This document shows positions 37,412 to 46,004 of a stretch of DNA of 64,000 nt, in pieces (positions within the stretch are counted from its first letter, which is position 1; every line of letters begins with the position of its first letter). The notes under the pieces are model-generated. The model searched no databases and was not told the DNA's origin. It was given only the letters and a program-made list of their open reading frames with translations. The DNA is from Paenibacillus agilis (GTDB lineage: Bacteria > Bacillota > Bacilli > Paenibacillales > Paenibacillaceae). The stretch spans positions 1 through 64,000 of the forward strand of contig NZ_VNJK01000005.1 of assembly GCF_007786455.1 (NCBI RefSeq), written 5' to 3'. The translations under genes and the position numbers were made by a program.

Positions 37412-38578
37412 CTACACGCCCTGTCTATGATGTACATCCACCCATACAAGACACTTATCATCTTCATGCAAGCTTTCATTTTCAAACAATTGCTGCCATG
37501 ACAATGAATCATCGATATCCGTCTCTGTCTTAACCAATTCAGTCAAATCCGCTATCGCCATATCTAAAGATTGAACGGATGACTCTACCAGCCCATCCGT
37601 ATAAAGACCAACTCGGAAACGATGGGTACATGAGATTTCCTTTACATCAATGTGGAGTTCAGGGAACATTCCGACTGGATGACCCGTCGTCTCCATCTGA
37701 ATCACTTCACCATTTTCCATAACTACAATGCCAGGAGGATGTCCTGCATTCGCATAGCGAATGACATCATTCTTCGTATCTACAATTACGTATATAGCCG
37801 TCATGTAATATAGCGTCAAGCTGTCATTCATATAAAGCTGATCGAACTTAGCATTTAACTGCTGCAGTACAATATCTGGTGCTGCCTCACTTTTGACCGT
37901 TGTACGCAATGCTGATGCAATATACATACACAACAATGCTGAAGACACACCATGTCCCATCATATCTAAAATGAGTACACCATATTTGCCGTTACTAAGC
38001 GGAAACCATGCATACAAGTCTCCCGCCAGTTCTTCTGAAGGCCTGTAAATTGCCTTGATCGTGATGGCCTGATCTTCATAAGGCTCCGTTAATACAGATT
38101 CTTGGACCTTTGCAGCAAGTCGAAGCTCCTGCCGGATGTGATAGTCTCGTTCTTTATGCCAGTCCTTCTCCTGCTTCAATCGAAGAGCGAGCCTGATTCG
38201 CGCCAACAACTCGATGCGGTTAACGGGCTTCGTTACATAATCAACAGCACCTGCATCCAATGCATCTGCTAGTATGTTCGAATCCGCTACCGCAGTCACC
38301 ATAATAATGGGTATATCACGCAAATGATTTAACTGCTGTATATGTCTGCAAGCCTGCAAACCATCGATTTCAGGCATCATCATATCTAATAAAATGAGAT
38401 CAACATCCGGCTCTTTCGGATGAGCATCTTCAGATTTACCCGAATAATCGAGTCCTAGGTGCTGGTACATCTCTTGTGCGCAAGAAGCTGTAGAGATGCG
38501 TTGGTATCCGTCTTTACGCAATATTTCTCGGATAAGCATGACGTTTGTTGGATTATCATCTACAACAAGTATGTTCAT
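37412..38578 (-). CDS. Response regulator with PP2C (SpoIIE-type) phosphatase domain, RsbY-like
   Basis: 388 residues. A receiver domain (VVDDNP, phospho-Asp in LILLDMMMPEIDG at about residue 68, Lys in TKPV) and a short coiled linker precede a PP2C/SpoIIE phosphatase domain with metal-binding Asp residues in ELAGDLYAWF, LDMMGHG and YTDGLVES. This is the RsbY/RsbU/RsbP role: when phosphorylated it would dephosphorylate RsbV-P and release SigB. First gene of the signalling operon. Confidence 0.9.
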   Translation of the reverse strand: MNILVVDDNPTNVMLIREILRKDGYQRISTASCAQEMYQHLGLDYSGKSEDAHPKEPDVDLILLDMMMPEIDGLQACRHIQQLNHLRDIPIIMVTAVADSNILADALDAGAVDYVTKPVNRIELLARIRLALRLKQEKDWHKERDYHIRQELRLAAKVQESVLTEPYEDQAITIKAIYRPSEELAGDLYAWFPLSNGKYGVLILDMMGHGVSSALLCMYIASALRTTVKSEAAPDIVLQQLNAKFDQLYMNDSLTLYYMTAIYVIVDTKNDVIRYANAGHPPGIVVMENGEVIQMETTGHPVGMFPELHIDVKEISCTHRFRVGLYTDGLVESSVQSLDMAIADLTELVKTETDIDDSLSWQQLFENESLHEDDKCLVWVDVHHRQGV

Positions 38579-38599
38579 AGAAAAATCCTCCTTTCTCTG

Positions 38600-38623
38600 T
38601 TACCCTCTATTTTATTATGATAC
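38600..38623 (-). promoter_or_regulatory. Weak sigma-B-like promoter before the PP2C gene
   Basis: Minus strand GTATCA (38618-38623), a 12-base spacer and GGGTAA (38600-38605), 22 bases from the start codon. It would give a very short leader; tentative. Confidence 0.25.
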
Positions 38624-38801
38624 ACTGCACAACTATATCGAGCCACTTTATCACTGAATTACATAGGTACTAATCATATGTGTAATGATATATTACCCCA
38701 CCAATTTCAGCATAAAAGACCGACTATCTTATTGCGATAATCGGCCTCCTCTGAACGTATCTATGATCGATAGTCTATGACTGTGTACGGATACTTGCCA
38801 G

Positions 38802-39323
38802 CTAGGATTTCGAGTTAACAGCACGGTACACCTTCCACACTTGCACACCTGCATCTACCCACGAATACCAATTCGGCTGACAACTGGGCTGCTGAGGCGC
38901 TGATGAAGAAGCGGATTCCAATGGACCAATAGGTGTTGAGCTCATAGGCGGTTGCGGATTAGGATGTTCGGAAACTCGCCCCTTGCCCCCTGCTGCCTTC
39001 CCGCGAAGACCATGTGCAAATCCTGCTGATACTTCTTTGACTGCCAACGTCACTTCACTTAAAGCTTCGCCCGCATGCTGCATCGAATCTGTTATCGGCT
39101 CCAGCTTGCTCATCTGATGCTGGATGCTTGCCGTAACTTCATTCGCATTGCGTGCCACAGCTTGTAAATCTGCATTTAACGACTCAATCGTACGCTGCAC
39201 ATTTTCAAGGGTAGCAGAGGCGCGTTCCAGTGACTGATTAGCAGCCTTTAAGGTCTGAATCATAAAATAGACGAGTACAACGAATGCGATAGCCGCAATA
39301 CTAACACTTATTTGCCATATCAT
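38802..39323 (-). CDS. DUF948-family membrane protein (YtxG-like)
   Basis: 173 residues from the ATG six bases after AGAGAGGGA. One N-terminal transmembrane segment, then a coiled coil with heptads (LERASATLENVQRTIESLNADLQAV) and a Pro/Ser-rich tail. DUF948 proteins include B. subtilis YtxG, encoded with YtxH in a sigma-B operon. Here the gene sits directly upstream of the sigma-B locus, while the YtxH-like gene is ~7 kb away. Confidence 0.82.
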   Translation of the reverse strand: MIWQISVSIAAIAFVVLVYFMIQTLKAANQSLERASATLENVQRTIESLNADLQAVARNANEVTASIQHQMSKLEPITDSMQHAGEALSEVTLAVKEVSAGFAHGLRGKAAGGKGRVSEHPNPQPPMSSTPIGPLESASSSAPQQPSCQPNWYSWVDAGVQVWKVYRAVNSKS

Positions 39324-39439
39324 AGATAGTCCCTCTCTTTCTACACACGCTGTAAACACATACGCTCTTCTGTCTTTCTATCACTATCAGCTCCATCATA
39401 TAAAGCCATCAAATATGATTATTAATCTTACGTTATCCG

Positions 39440-39457
39440 CCGCGCCATTATTGCGGT
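39440..39457. promoter_or_regulatory. Palindrome resembling the com-locus operator
   Basis: CCGC...ATTATTGCGGT matches 14 of 18 positions of the inverted repeat core found upstream of comX. Lies between the divergent DUF948 and DUF1328 genes. Possible third ComA-type site; weak. Confidence 0.25.
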
Positions 39458-39522
39458 GCTATATGATGATATACCCTGTGTAACTAAGGCTGAAACAACT
39501 ACAACATGCGATAATGTTGCAT

Positions 39523-39549
39523 GTTTCAAAGATCTGCAAGGACGGTTAT
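39523..39549 (+). promoter_or_regulatory. Putative sigma-B promoter of DUF1328 gene
   Basis: GTTTCA (39523-39528), a 15-base spacer and GGTTAT (39544-39549); the -10 matches GGGTAT at 5 of 6. The best sigma-B match in the window, 36 bases before the DUF1328 start codon. Confidence 0.55.
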
Positions 39550-39584
39550 GAATGTGTCAACAAGCGACAAAGGAGAGGTTAATC

Positions 39585-39743
39585 ATGTTAAGATGGGCAT
39601 TTCTGTTTCTAATCATCGCCTTAATTGCAGGTGTATTTGGTTTTTTTGGGATCGTGGAAGCTGCGACTTCGATTGCTAAGATAGTCTTCTTTATCTTCTT
39701 AATCCTATTTATTGCATCTCTTCTAACTGGAAGAAGGACATAA
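39585..39743 (+). CDS. DUF1328 small membrane protein (YtjA-like)
   Basis: 52 residues from the ATG with AAAGGAGAGG upstream; an 11-codon extension lacks a ribosome binding site. Two hydrophobic helices ([19 protein letters not shown] and [18 protein letters not shown]) match the DUF1328/YtjA family. Small stress-associated membrane proteins of unknown mechanism; the upstream sigma-B-like promoter supports a stress role. Confidence 0.85.
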   Translation: MLRWAFLFLIIALIAGVFGFFGIVEAATSIAKIVFFIFLILFIASLLTGRRT

Positions 39744-39794
39744 CGGTCTAATGTTGCAAGCAGCGAATGAGCACATCATAGATGAAAGCAACAC

Positions 39795-39839
39795 AAAAGG
39801 GGTATTCGCAGTCTTTACAGACTAACGAATACCCCTTTT
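39795..39839. terminator. Bidirectional terminator
   Basis: AAAAGGGGTATTCG...CGAATACCCCTTTT with an inner AGTCT/AGACT stem. Separates the convergent DUF1328 and tcyP genes. Confidence 0.9.
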
Positions 39840-39844
39840 GTTCA

Positions 39845-41218
39845 TTAAAGTCCTTTGTTGAACTTCTCACGATCCCATTGGCCAAGCCAGCGAGAGGACA
39901 GCACCCCGGCCGTCATAGAGCCATTAACGTTTACAAGTGTACGACCCATATCAATGAGCGGCTCAACCGATATGAGCAACCCTGCCAGTGCGACAGGAAG
40001 ATTCATGGAGGATAAGACGATAAGCGCTGCAAAAGTTGCTCCGCCTCCAACACCTGCTACGCCAAAGGAACTAATAGCGACGACCGCGACCAATTGAGCT
40101 AAAAATCCTAAGTCCAACGGATTAATGCCTGCGCTAGGAGCAATCATAATTGCCAGCATGGCTGGGTAAATACCCGCACATCCATTTTGTCCTATTGAAG
40201 CTCCAAATGTCGCACTAAAGTTCGCAAACGATTGCGGAACACCTAAACGATCTACTTGCGTTTCGATATTCATCGGAATCGCACCTGCACTTGAACGTGA
40301 TGTAAATGAAAAGGCAAGCGTAGATAATGAACGTTTGAAATATCCGATCGGCGATATTCCCGAAACAGCCAACAACAACGCATGTACAAGCAGCATAAGT
40401 GCTAATGCAACATAAGAAGCAACCACGAACTCTCCCAATTTCAATATTTCAGCGGGGGCAGTTGTTGAAACCACCTTCGTCATTAAAGCAAATACGCCAT
40501 ATGGTGTAAGCCTCAATACAATCGTCACCATTCTCATTACAACCGCATGCAATGCATCAATGATGGACATAAACATTTTGCCGTGCTCTGGCTTCTTTCG
40601 GGCTACCCCTAATGCTGCAACCCCAATAAATGCCGCGAAAATAACAACTGCAATCGTAGAGGTACGACGTGCTCCCGTCATATCCAAAAACGGATTAACT
40701 GGAAGGAACTCCAACACCTGCTGCGGAAGCGTAAGATCTTTTACTTCTTCAACTTTCGTATCCAAATATTCGCCTCGCGCTACTTCCTGATCACCAGCTT
40801 GAATGTCGAGAGAGGATAAGCCAAAGAACAGCGAGACAGAGATAGCGATAACAGCTGCAATAGCTGTCGTCCCGACCAATATCCCAATGATCGTAGCACT
40901 CATCTTACCAAGACCTGTTTTGGATTGCACATGAATAATAGCAGAAATAATCGAAACAAAAATGAGCGGGATAACGACCATTTGTAACAACTTTACATAT
41001 CCCGTTCCCACAATACTAAGCCAATCATTGACCGATTTTACAACGGAATGATCAACACCGAATATGAATTGAAGTAAAGCACCAAAACCAATACCGATAC
41101 CTAATGCTGCAAACACACGCTTAGTAAAAGGCACATGCTTGCGCTGCATTCGGTACAACAGACCGATTAGCAGCCCTGCTGCCGCTAAGCATAGCAGCAC
41201 GATCCATAAGTTTGTCAT
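39845..41218 (-). CDS. tcyP: L-cystine uptake symporter TcyP
   Basis: About 457 residues from the ATG nine bases after AAGGAG; an earlier ATG abuts the ribosome binding site. Dicarboxylate/amino acid:cation symporter fold with eight transmembrane helices and two hairpins. The transport core includes SRSSAGAIPMN and NGCAGIYPAMLA. Resembles B. subtilis TcyP more than the glutamate carriers GltP/GltT. Substrate from family resemblance. Confidence 0.85.
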   Translation of the reverse strand: MTNLWIVLLCLAAAGLLIGLLYRMQRKHVPFTKRVFAALGIGIGFGALLQFIFGVDHSVVKSVNDWLSIVGTGYVKLLQMVVIPLIFVSIISAIIHVQSKTGLGKMSATIIGILVGTTAIAAVIAISVSLFFGLSSLDIQAGDQEVARGEYLDTKVEEVKDLTLPQQVLEFLPVNPFLDMTGARRTSTIAVVIFAAFIGVAALGVARKKPEHGKMFMSIIDALHAVVMRMVTIVLRLTPYGVFALMTKVVSTTAPAEILKLGEFVVASYVALALMLLVHALLLAVSGISPIGYFKRSLSTLAFSFTSRSSAGAIPMNIETQVDRLGVPQSFANFSATFGASIGQNGCAGIYPAMLAIMIAPSAGINPLDLGFLAQLVAVVAISSFGVAGVGGGATFAALIVLSSMNLPVALAGLLISVEPLIDMGRTLVNVNGSMTAGVLSSRWLGQWDREKFNKGL

Positions 41219-41270
41219 AACTAACATCTCCTTGCCTTACTAACATTCTGTATATTGAGTTTGTATAACT

Positions 41271-41305
41271 ATATTCCTTATCTTACTTACACCTATTTGG
41301 AATAT
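41271..41305. promoter_or_regulatory. Dyad upstream of tcyP
   Basis: Perfect seven-base arms ATATTCC and GGAATAT, 21 bases apart, 53-87 bases upstream of the tcyP start. Could bind a dimeric regulator such as CymR or a LysR protein; not a good match to the CymR consensus. Confidence 0.3.
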
Positions 41306-41404
41306 CCAATCCGTACGCCAAATCCTAATTATCCACTTCTAATGTTAGCATTAGGACGAGCTTGTATTCCTTTCCCCGCTTAAACAACTTTGGCTTCTTC
41401 ATTT

Positions 41405-42007
41405 TTACTTATCTTTGCGCAGTCCAAAGCGGATGGTCCATTGACCTGTTTCTGCTCGGATGTCATCAACTTGAATAAGAGCTGGCAAATAAGCACGAAG
41501 ATCAAACGCGATTGGCTTCTGTTGTGACTCCAACCAACGTTCAGGAATTGGAATATGCTTAAGCGTCATGCGTGAAGGCGTCAAGAGCAGGGTCTGTGTC
41601 TGCGTGTTCCAATTCACGTCCAAATAAATATGAAACTCTGCATCAAGCATGTCCCACGGACGGAGGTGAAGTGTGACATCCAACTGATCCTCTAACAGCT
41701 GAATATCCATCCCTTGAACATTCCATTGAGTCCACTCCGGCTTCTGCTTCAGCAATTGCTGAACATATGTAGAAGCATATTGATTCCATTCTTGCTCGGA
41801 AATCGTTATTTCTCGACTGCGTTCCTGGGTAACACGCTTCAGAATAGAAGGAAGACTATTGTCCGGTACGGCTTGCCAACCTATTGGCCTATCTGGCTGA
41901 ATATAAAAATATAGGCAGACTCCTGCCACAATAACCAATAGGAATACACTGATTATGATGCGCAGTAACCATGATTTCTTTTTCTTCGCCAATCCATCTC
42001 CCTCCAT
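41405..42007 (-). CDS. Single-pass membrane protein, YpmS-like
   Basis: 200 residues. A basic N-terminus and one transmembrane segment (about 14-34) precede an extracytoplasmic domain of about 165 residues with Trp-rich beta structure. Overall layout resembles YpmS/DUF2140 proteins of Bacillales (ITISEQEWNQY, LEDQLDVTLHL), but the match is tentative. Function unknown. Monocistronic. Confidence 0.55.
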   Translation of the reverse strand: MEGDGLAKKKKSWLLRIIISVFLLVIVAGVCLYFYIQPDRPIGWQAVPDNSLPSILKRVTQERSREITISEQEWNQYASTYVQQLLKQKPEWTQWNVQGMDIQLLEDQLDVTLHLRPWDMLDAEFHIYLDVNWNTQTQTLLLTPSRMTLKHIPIPERWLESQQKPIAFDLRAYLPALIQVDDIRAETGQWTIRFGLRKDK

Positions 42008-42122
42008 TCTGCTCTACAGCTTAAGTCAACGCTTCATGGATAACCAACTTCCACACAATAACTTACAATAAGTTAGGAAGTAATATATATGTATTGTATA
42101 ACCATAATCAAATATAAACAAT

Positions 42123-42173
42123 ACAGAAAAAAGCTCCATCACCCACCCAACGTTCAAAGCAGTGAGAAGCTTC
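42123..42173 (-). terminator. Terminator of thpR
   Basis: Minus strand AAGCT...CAC pairs with GTG...AGCTT imperfectly, followed by T6. Lies 40-85 bases beyond the thpR stop. Confidence 0.5.
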
Positions 42174-42209
42174 ACATTAAGATACATCCTATTTCATTAA
42201 CGTTCATCG

Positions 42210-42785
42210 TCAGCTATTCAAATTTCTCATCTGAGCAACATGTATAGCCTCATACATAGGACGCTCATGCATATGTGTTCGATAAAGTACAAGACGGTCG
42301 ACTGACCAATTAGTATACTCCTCATCATTTTGCTGAAAAGGAAGTATAAAAGGTTCATTACCTTGAAATTGTCGCGCTACTGTTATATGCGGAGAGTACG
42401 GCCTTGATTCCCTCTCGTACCCCTCCAGCGCGAGATGCCTTCCAACAATCTCAGCAATGCCTAATAAAGATTCCTTCTCACCATGAACATCTCTCCATAA
42501 TACTCGTGGCAAGCTGGGTCTTCCAAATGTCCCCCATCCTCCTAATCGCAGCTCGAATGGTGAGCTGTTCGCCCCAGCTTCATTCATTCTTGCTTGAATA
42601 TCTGGGATTCTTTCTACCTCAATATCACCTAAAAATTGAACCGTGATATGATAATCCTGCCACATTGTCCATTTACGGAAGGTTACCGCTGAGGAGCGAG
42701 CATATGCATCAACCTGATTATGCAGCATATGCTTCCACGCAAGTGGAAGCTCAATCGCTATAAAAACTCTCCATGTGGGTTCCAT
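42210..42785 (-). CDS. thpR: RNA 2',3'-cyclic phosphodiesterase ThpR
   Basis: 191 residues of the 2H phosphoesterase superfamily. The two HxTx motifs are HITV in DYHITVQFLGD (about residue 47) and HITV in YSPHITVAR (about residue 131), so the active site is complete. Hydrolyses 2',3'-cyclic phosphate RNA ends to 2'-phosphates, and can join or open tRNA halves in vitro. RtcB uses the same kind of end; the rtcB genes lie about 10 kb away. Confidence 0.92.
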   Translation of the reverse strand: MEPTWRVFIAIELPLAWKHMLHNQVDAYARSSAVTFRKWTMWQDYHITVQFLGDIEVERIPDIQARMNEAGANSSPFELRLGGWGTFGRPSLPRVLWRDVHGEKESLLGIAEIVGRHLALEGYERESRPYSPHITVARQFQGNEPFILPFQQNDEEYTNWSVDRLVLYRTHMHERPMYEAIHVAQMRNLNS

Positions 42786-42883
42786 CTTGGCACCTCGGGT
42801 TTGCGCAATTTTTAAGATTCAACCTCGTCAGTTTGGCTATAGCTTACTTCATTCATACATAAAGAAATAAAAACAGTCGGCGA

Positions 42884-43345
42884 TTATACCTCTTGTTCAG
42901 GCACTGGTGCAGGTGATACTAGCGGGGGTTTCTTATATGTCTCTACATCTTTCGGAAATAGGATAAACTTCTCCAACACAATCGATAACATCGAAAAAAC
43001 GCTAGCTTCCAAAAAAAGAACCACATCTAGTTGTAATTTAGGATCCCAATCAGGTGCCCATATGGATATACCGTGATAAACCCAAGGATGAATGACAATA
43101 AAAGCAACGGCATGACTGAAAAGATACACTCCAACTATTTTGCCTACGGCTACAACTGAAAAAGATTGTATATGGTTCATATATGGCCGGAGAACCATAT
43201 AACTCCACACAATTCCGCATGCGTTACCAACAAAAGTCGCCCATATATAGGGCCACTTTAGTCCGTGTAAAAGTAACATAATAAACCCAATTCCGATGAG
43301 CAAATTGCCTACTCCAATTAGGATATAGGTACTTCGTTGTCTCAT
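42884..43345 (-). CDS. GtrA-like membrane protein
   Basis: 153 residues with four transmembrane helices. The N-terminal pattern YILIGVGNLLIGIGFIMLLL...ATFVGNACGIVWSY resembles the GtrA family, which takes part in flipping or modifying lipid-linked sugars. A Pro-rich tail follows. No glycosyltransferase gene is adjacent. Family match moderate. Confidence 0.6.
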   Translation of the reverse strand: MRQRSTYILIGVGNLLIGIGFIMLLLHGLKWPYIWATFVGNACGIVWSYMVLRPYMNHIQSFSVVAVGKIVGVYLFSHAVAFIVIHPWVYHGISIWAPDWDPKLQLDVVLFLEASVFSMLSIVLEKFILFPKDVETYKKPPLVSPAPVPEQEV

Positions 43346-43516
43346 CTCTCTCTACACGCTTCCTTCCGTTACAACCTGACTAGGATGCATTACTTCCTTA
43401 ATAACATCATGTTTCGATATAAAAGTAAAAGGGATGCGTTCAATTTTTATAATATCTTTAACTTATATTTTGGAAACGTACTATCTTTAGTATTGATCAG
43501 CTTCAAAAAAAGAGAA

Positions 43517-43553
43517 ACAAGCTGGCCCGAGTATGTTATCGGAACCAGCTTGT
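43517..43553 (-). terminator. Terminator of LOG-family gene
   Basis: Minus strand ACAAGCTGG...CCAGCTTGT with CCG/CGG inside, then TTCTCTTTTTTT. Confidence 0.85.
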
Positions 43554-43583
43554 TGTGCGGACGCTTCTTCTATCCTTATTAAA

Positions 43584-44171
43584 TTAGACCTTAGCTTCTA
43601 ACTCTGACCATTTATTACCTAACTGAGGACGTTGATAAGCAGCCATCTTCTCCAATAGCTGAACAACATCATCTTCACATACAACTAAATGATGATGGCC
43701 AGGTAAAGCAAAGCCCGCTTCGATCGATTGCTCCATCAATTGCATAATGGGAGTATAATAGTGTTCTATATTTAACAAAGCAACCGGCTTCTGATGTATT
43801 CCTAGCTGAGCCCAACTTAATACCTCAAACCATTCCTCAAATGTACCAAAACCACCTGGCAATGCAATATAACCATCTGCAAGACTTCCCATTTTGGCTT
43901 TGCGTTCATGCATATCTTTTACGACTATGAAGTCAGTTAATCCACGATGAGCCATTTCTCCAGTAAATAGCCCTTGGGGCATTACCCCGATAACTTCTCC
44001 ACCCTGTTGGAGTACAGCATCAGCCAATTCACCCATTAAGCCAATTTTCGAACCTCCATACACAAGTCCAATACCGCGAACCGCCATTTCGTTTCCTAAT
44101 CTCCGAGCCTGCGCTGCATAATTAGGGTGATTTCCTGTATTCGACCCAGCAAAAACACAGATGCGTTTCAT
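43584..44171 (-). CDS. LOG-family phosphoribohydrolase (YvdD-like)
   Basis: 195 residues from the ATG with GGGAG upstream; six upstream codons are less likely. Rossmann-like fold with FAGSNTGNHP at the start and PGGFGTFEEWFEVLSWAQ, the conserved PGGxGTxxE nucleotide site. LOG proteins cleave ribosyl-5'-monophosphates from N6-modified adenines; the cytokinin-related name reflects plants, and the bacterial substrate is usually AMP-type. Divergent from the MazG-like gene. Confidence 0.92.
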   Translation of the reverse strand: MKRICVFAGSNTGNHPNYAAQARRLGNEMAVRGIGLVYGGSKIGLMGELADAVLQQGGEVIGVMPQGLFTGEMAHRGLTDFIVVKDMHERKAKMGSLADGYIALPGGFGTFEEWFEVLSWAQLGIHQKPVALLNIEHYYTPIMQLMEQSIEAGFALPGHHHLVVCEDDVVQLLEKMAAYQRPQLGNKWSELEAKV

Positions 44172-44265
44172 CCTTATCGCTCCCATCATTCGTTGTCCGT
44201 TGCTTACTCACTTTCTATCAGATAAAGTATATTATACAGATGTTGGAACAAAAAGAGGAGCAAAC

Positions 44266-44601
44266 ATGACCATGCCTAGAATAGAAAATATTCAACAATT
44301 CGAGCAATGGGTACAACAGTTTTATGAGCAACGTCAATGGTCTCAATATAATCCTTTTATTCGCGCTGGATTCATGATGGAAGAAGTAGGAGAACTGGCT
44401 AGAGCCATTCGGGCAATTGAAATAGGGCGAGACCGACCTGATGAAGAGGTAATGTGTTACGATCATGCTCGACAGCAGTTAGTTGAAGAACTGGGAGATA
44501 TTTTAGCAAATATGTTAATCTTGTCCGATAAGTATGATATATCCTTAGATGAAATTATGAATGGGCATGTAGCTAAGCTTAGTGCTAGATTCGATACATA
44601 A
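44266..44601 (+). CDS. MazG-like nucleotide pyrophosphohydrolase
   Basis: 111 residues from the ATG with AGAGGAG upstream. All-alpha MazG domain with metal-binding acidic residues in MMEEVGELARAI and LVEELGDILANMLIL. A single-domain house-cleaning NTP or dNTP pyrophosphatase. The frame extends 35 codons upstream without a start signal. Confidence 0.9.
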   Translation: MTMPRIENIQQFEQWVQQFYEQRQWSQYNPFIRAGFMMEEVGELARAIRAIEIGRDRPDEEVMCYDHARQQLVEELGDILANMLILSDKYDISLDEIMNGHVAKLSARFDT

Positions 44602-44766
44602 ATTAAGACGTAGAGCATTGTTATATCTCAATATTTTAACTCGAATAATTTCTTAACGCAGTACTCTTACTTGCATTGCTGTTCGTGCCAAGAGCTTTAC
44701 CTGCAATTAAGCTTCAGTATGTACATGCATATCGCCCATCATAGAAGGATTAATAATGAAGCTAAT

Positions 44767-45174
44767 TTACTGCCTCGAAGCTCTTGGCTGCCGCTCATAA
44801 CTCTCATTTTCTTTTTCCAGTAGTGCCGTTAAATTGTAGTTGGATTCGAACCAAGTGCTAATAACAAGGCTATCCTGCTTCATCGCAAAATCAAAAATCA
44901 TCTCACCATGGGTCCAATTCTTTTTATGCTTCAAAGCTTCGATAGCCATCATACGGAAAGAGGCGACATGGCGCTTCTGCATTCCCTTACGTAACTGTAC
45001 AACTACACCGTCTCGACATTCTAGCGGATCATGCTTAACTCCAAACTTACCAATCACATCATTGCGAAGACACACGACTAAAGTCCCGCCTGACAACCCT
45101 AGTAGTTCAGGTTCTAACTGTTCAAATACTAGGCTTAATTGTCTAGTAAGACTCATTTCATACACTTTCGGCAT
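44767..45174 (-). CDS. DUF2294-family protein
   Basis: 135 residues. Matches the DUF2294 pattern: a Gly-x-x-GG-Thr turn (GLSGGTLVVCLRNDVIG), LRKGMQKRH, and a beta region WTHGEMIFDFAMKQDSLVISTW. Conserved in Bacillales; function unknown. Monocistronic. Confidence 0.75.
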   Translation of the reverse strand: MPKVYEMSLTRQLSLVFEQLEPELLGLSGGTLVVCLRNDVIGKFGVKHDPLECRDGVVVQLRKGMQKRHVASFRMMAIEALKHKKNWTHGEMIFDFAMKQDSLVISTWFESNYNLTALLEKENESYERQPRASRQ

Positions 45175-45307
45175 TTTTAATTCCTCCTTTAATATTTCAA
45201 CCCATTTTATTACACAATGGCTCTACACAGGCATTATAAGACATAATTATACAATATACAACATATTTCGAACATTTCTTCTCAATTTTGTCGAAATTAA
45301 ACAAAAA

Positions 45308-45339
45308 CAAAAAGACCCTTTGTCATTAAGACAAAGGGC
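45308..45339 (-). terminator. Terminator of the com operon
   Basis: Minus strand CCCTTTGTC-TTAAT-GACAAAGGG followed by TCTTTTTG, nine bases after the comA stop. Confidence 0.9.
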
Positions 45340-45347
45340 CTATGCCA

Positions 45348-46004
45348 CTAAAATGTTTCTGATCGAATAAGTCCAAGTCGCTTCGACTCCACGATAGCTT
45401 CCGAACGGGATCGCACGCTTAACTTATCAAATATACGAGTTAAATTGTATTCTACCGTTCGCTGACTCATATGGAGCTTCACGGCAATCTCTTTATTGCT
45501 CAGTCCTTCTGCTACCTCTTGCAAAATGTCCTGCTCACGTTCATTAATGGAAGCTTCTTCAACCGTCCCATCACTGCGAGTTACCTTCACTTCTCCACGT
45601 CGAAGCTGCTTAAGCAAAGAAACAGGAATAACCGCCTCCCCACGCATAGCACAATAAATAGAAGCTAGCAGTTGTTCACGAGATACGGTTTTAGAAATAA
45701 AGCCAGACACACCGTATTGAATGAGCAAGTTAAAATGAGAGATGATGTCGTGGCCCGTATAGATGATTACACGCCTGTCCGGATCTTCCTGCATCAATCG
45801 CTTCGTAAGCTCCAAACCCGTAATCGTTGGCATATTCAAATCACATAAAATAATATCGAACGATTCCTGCTTAAGCGCTTCTATTGCTTCCATGGCAGAA
45901 AGAACGACATGAACACTCATATTGGAGTCTTGTTCAATCATCGTCTTTGTTCCTTCACCTACAGACGGATGATCATCAACTAATAAGATACGAATCTCGC
46001 TCAT
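45348..46004 (-). CDS. comA: NarL/LuxR response regulator ComA
   Basis: About 218 residues from the ATG nine bases after GAGGGG; upstream in-frame codons overlap comP. Receiver domain with LVDDHPSVGEG, phospho-Asp in FDIILCDLNMP (about residue 55) and FISKTVSREQL. LuxR-type helix-turn-helix: LQEVAEGLSNKEIAVKLHMSQRTVEYNLTRIF. Overlaps the 3' end of comP by 29 bases. ComA-P activates quorum-sensing targets in Bacillus; half-sites like its box lie upstream of comX and the SpaB_C-like gene. Confidence 0.92.
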   Translation of the reverse strand: MSEIRILLVDDHPSVGEGTKTMIEQDSNMSVHVVLSAMEAIEALKQESFDIILCDLNMPTITGLELTKRLMQEDPDRRVIIYTGHDIISHFNLLIQYGVSGFISKTVSREQLLASIYCAMRGEAVIPVSLLKQLRRGEVKVTRSDGTVEEASINEREQDILQEVAEGLSNKEIAVKLHMSQRTVEYNLTRIFDKLSVRSRSEAIVESKRLGLIRSETF

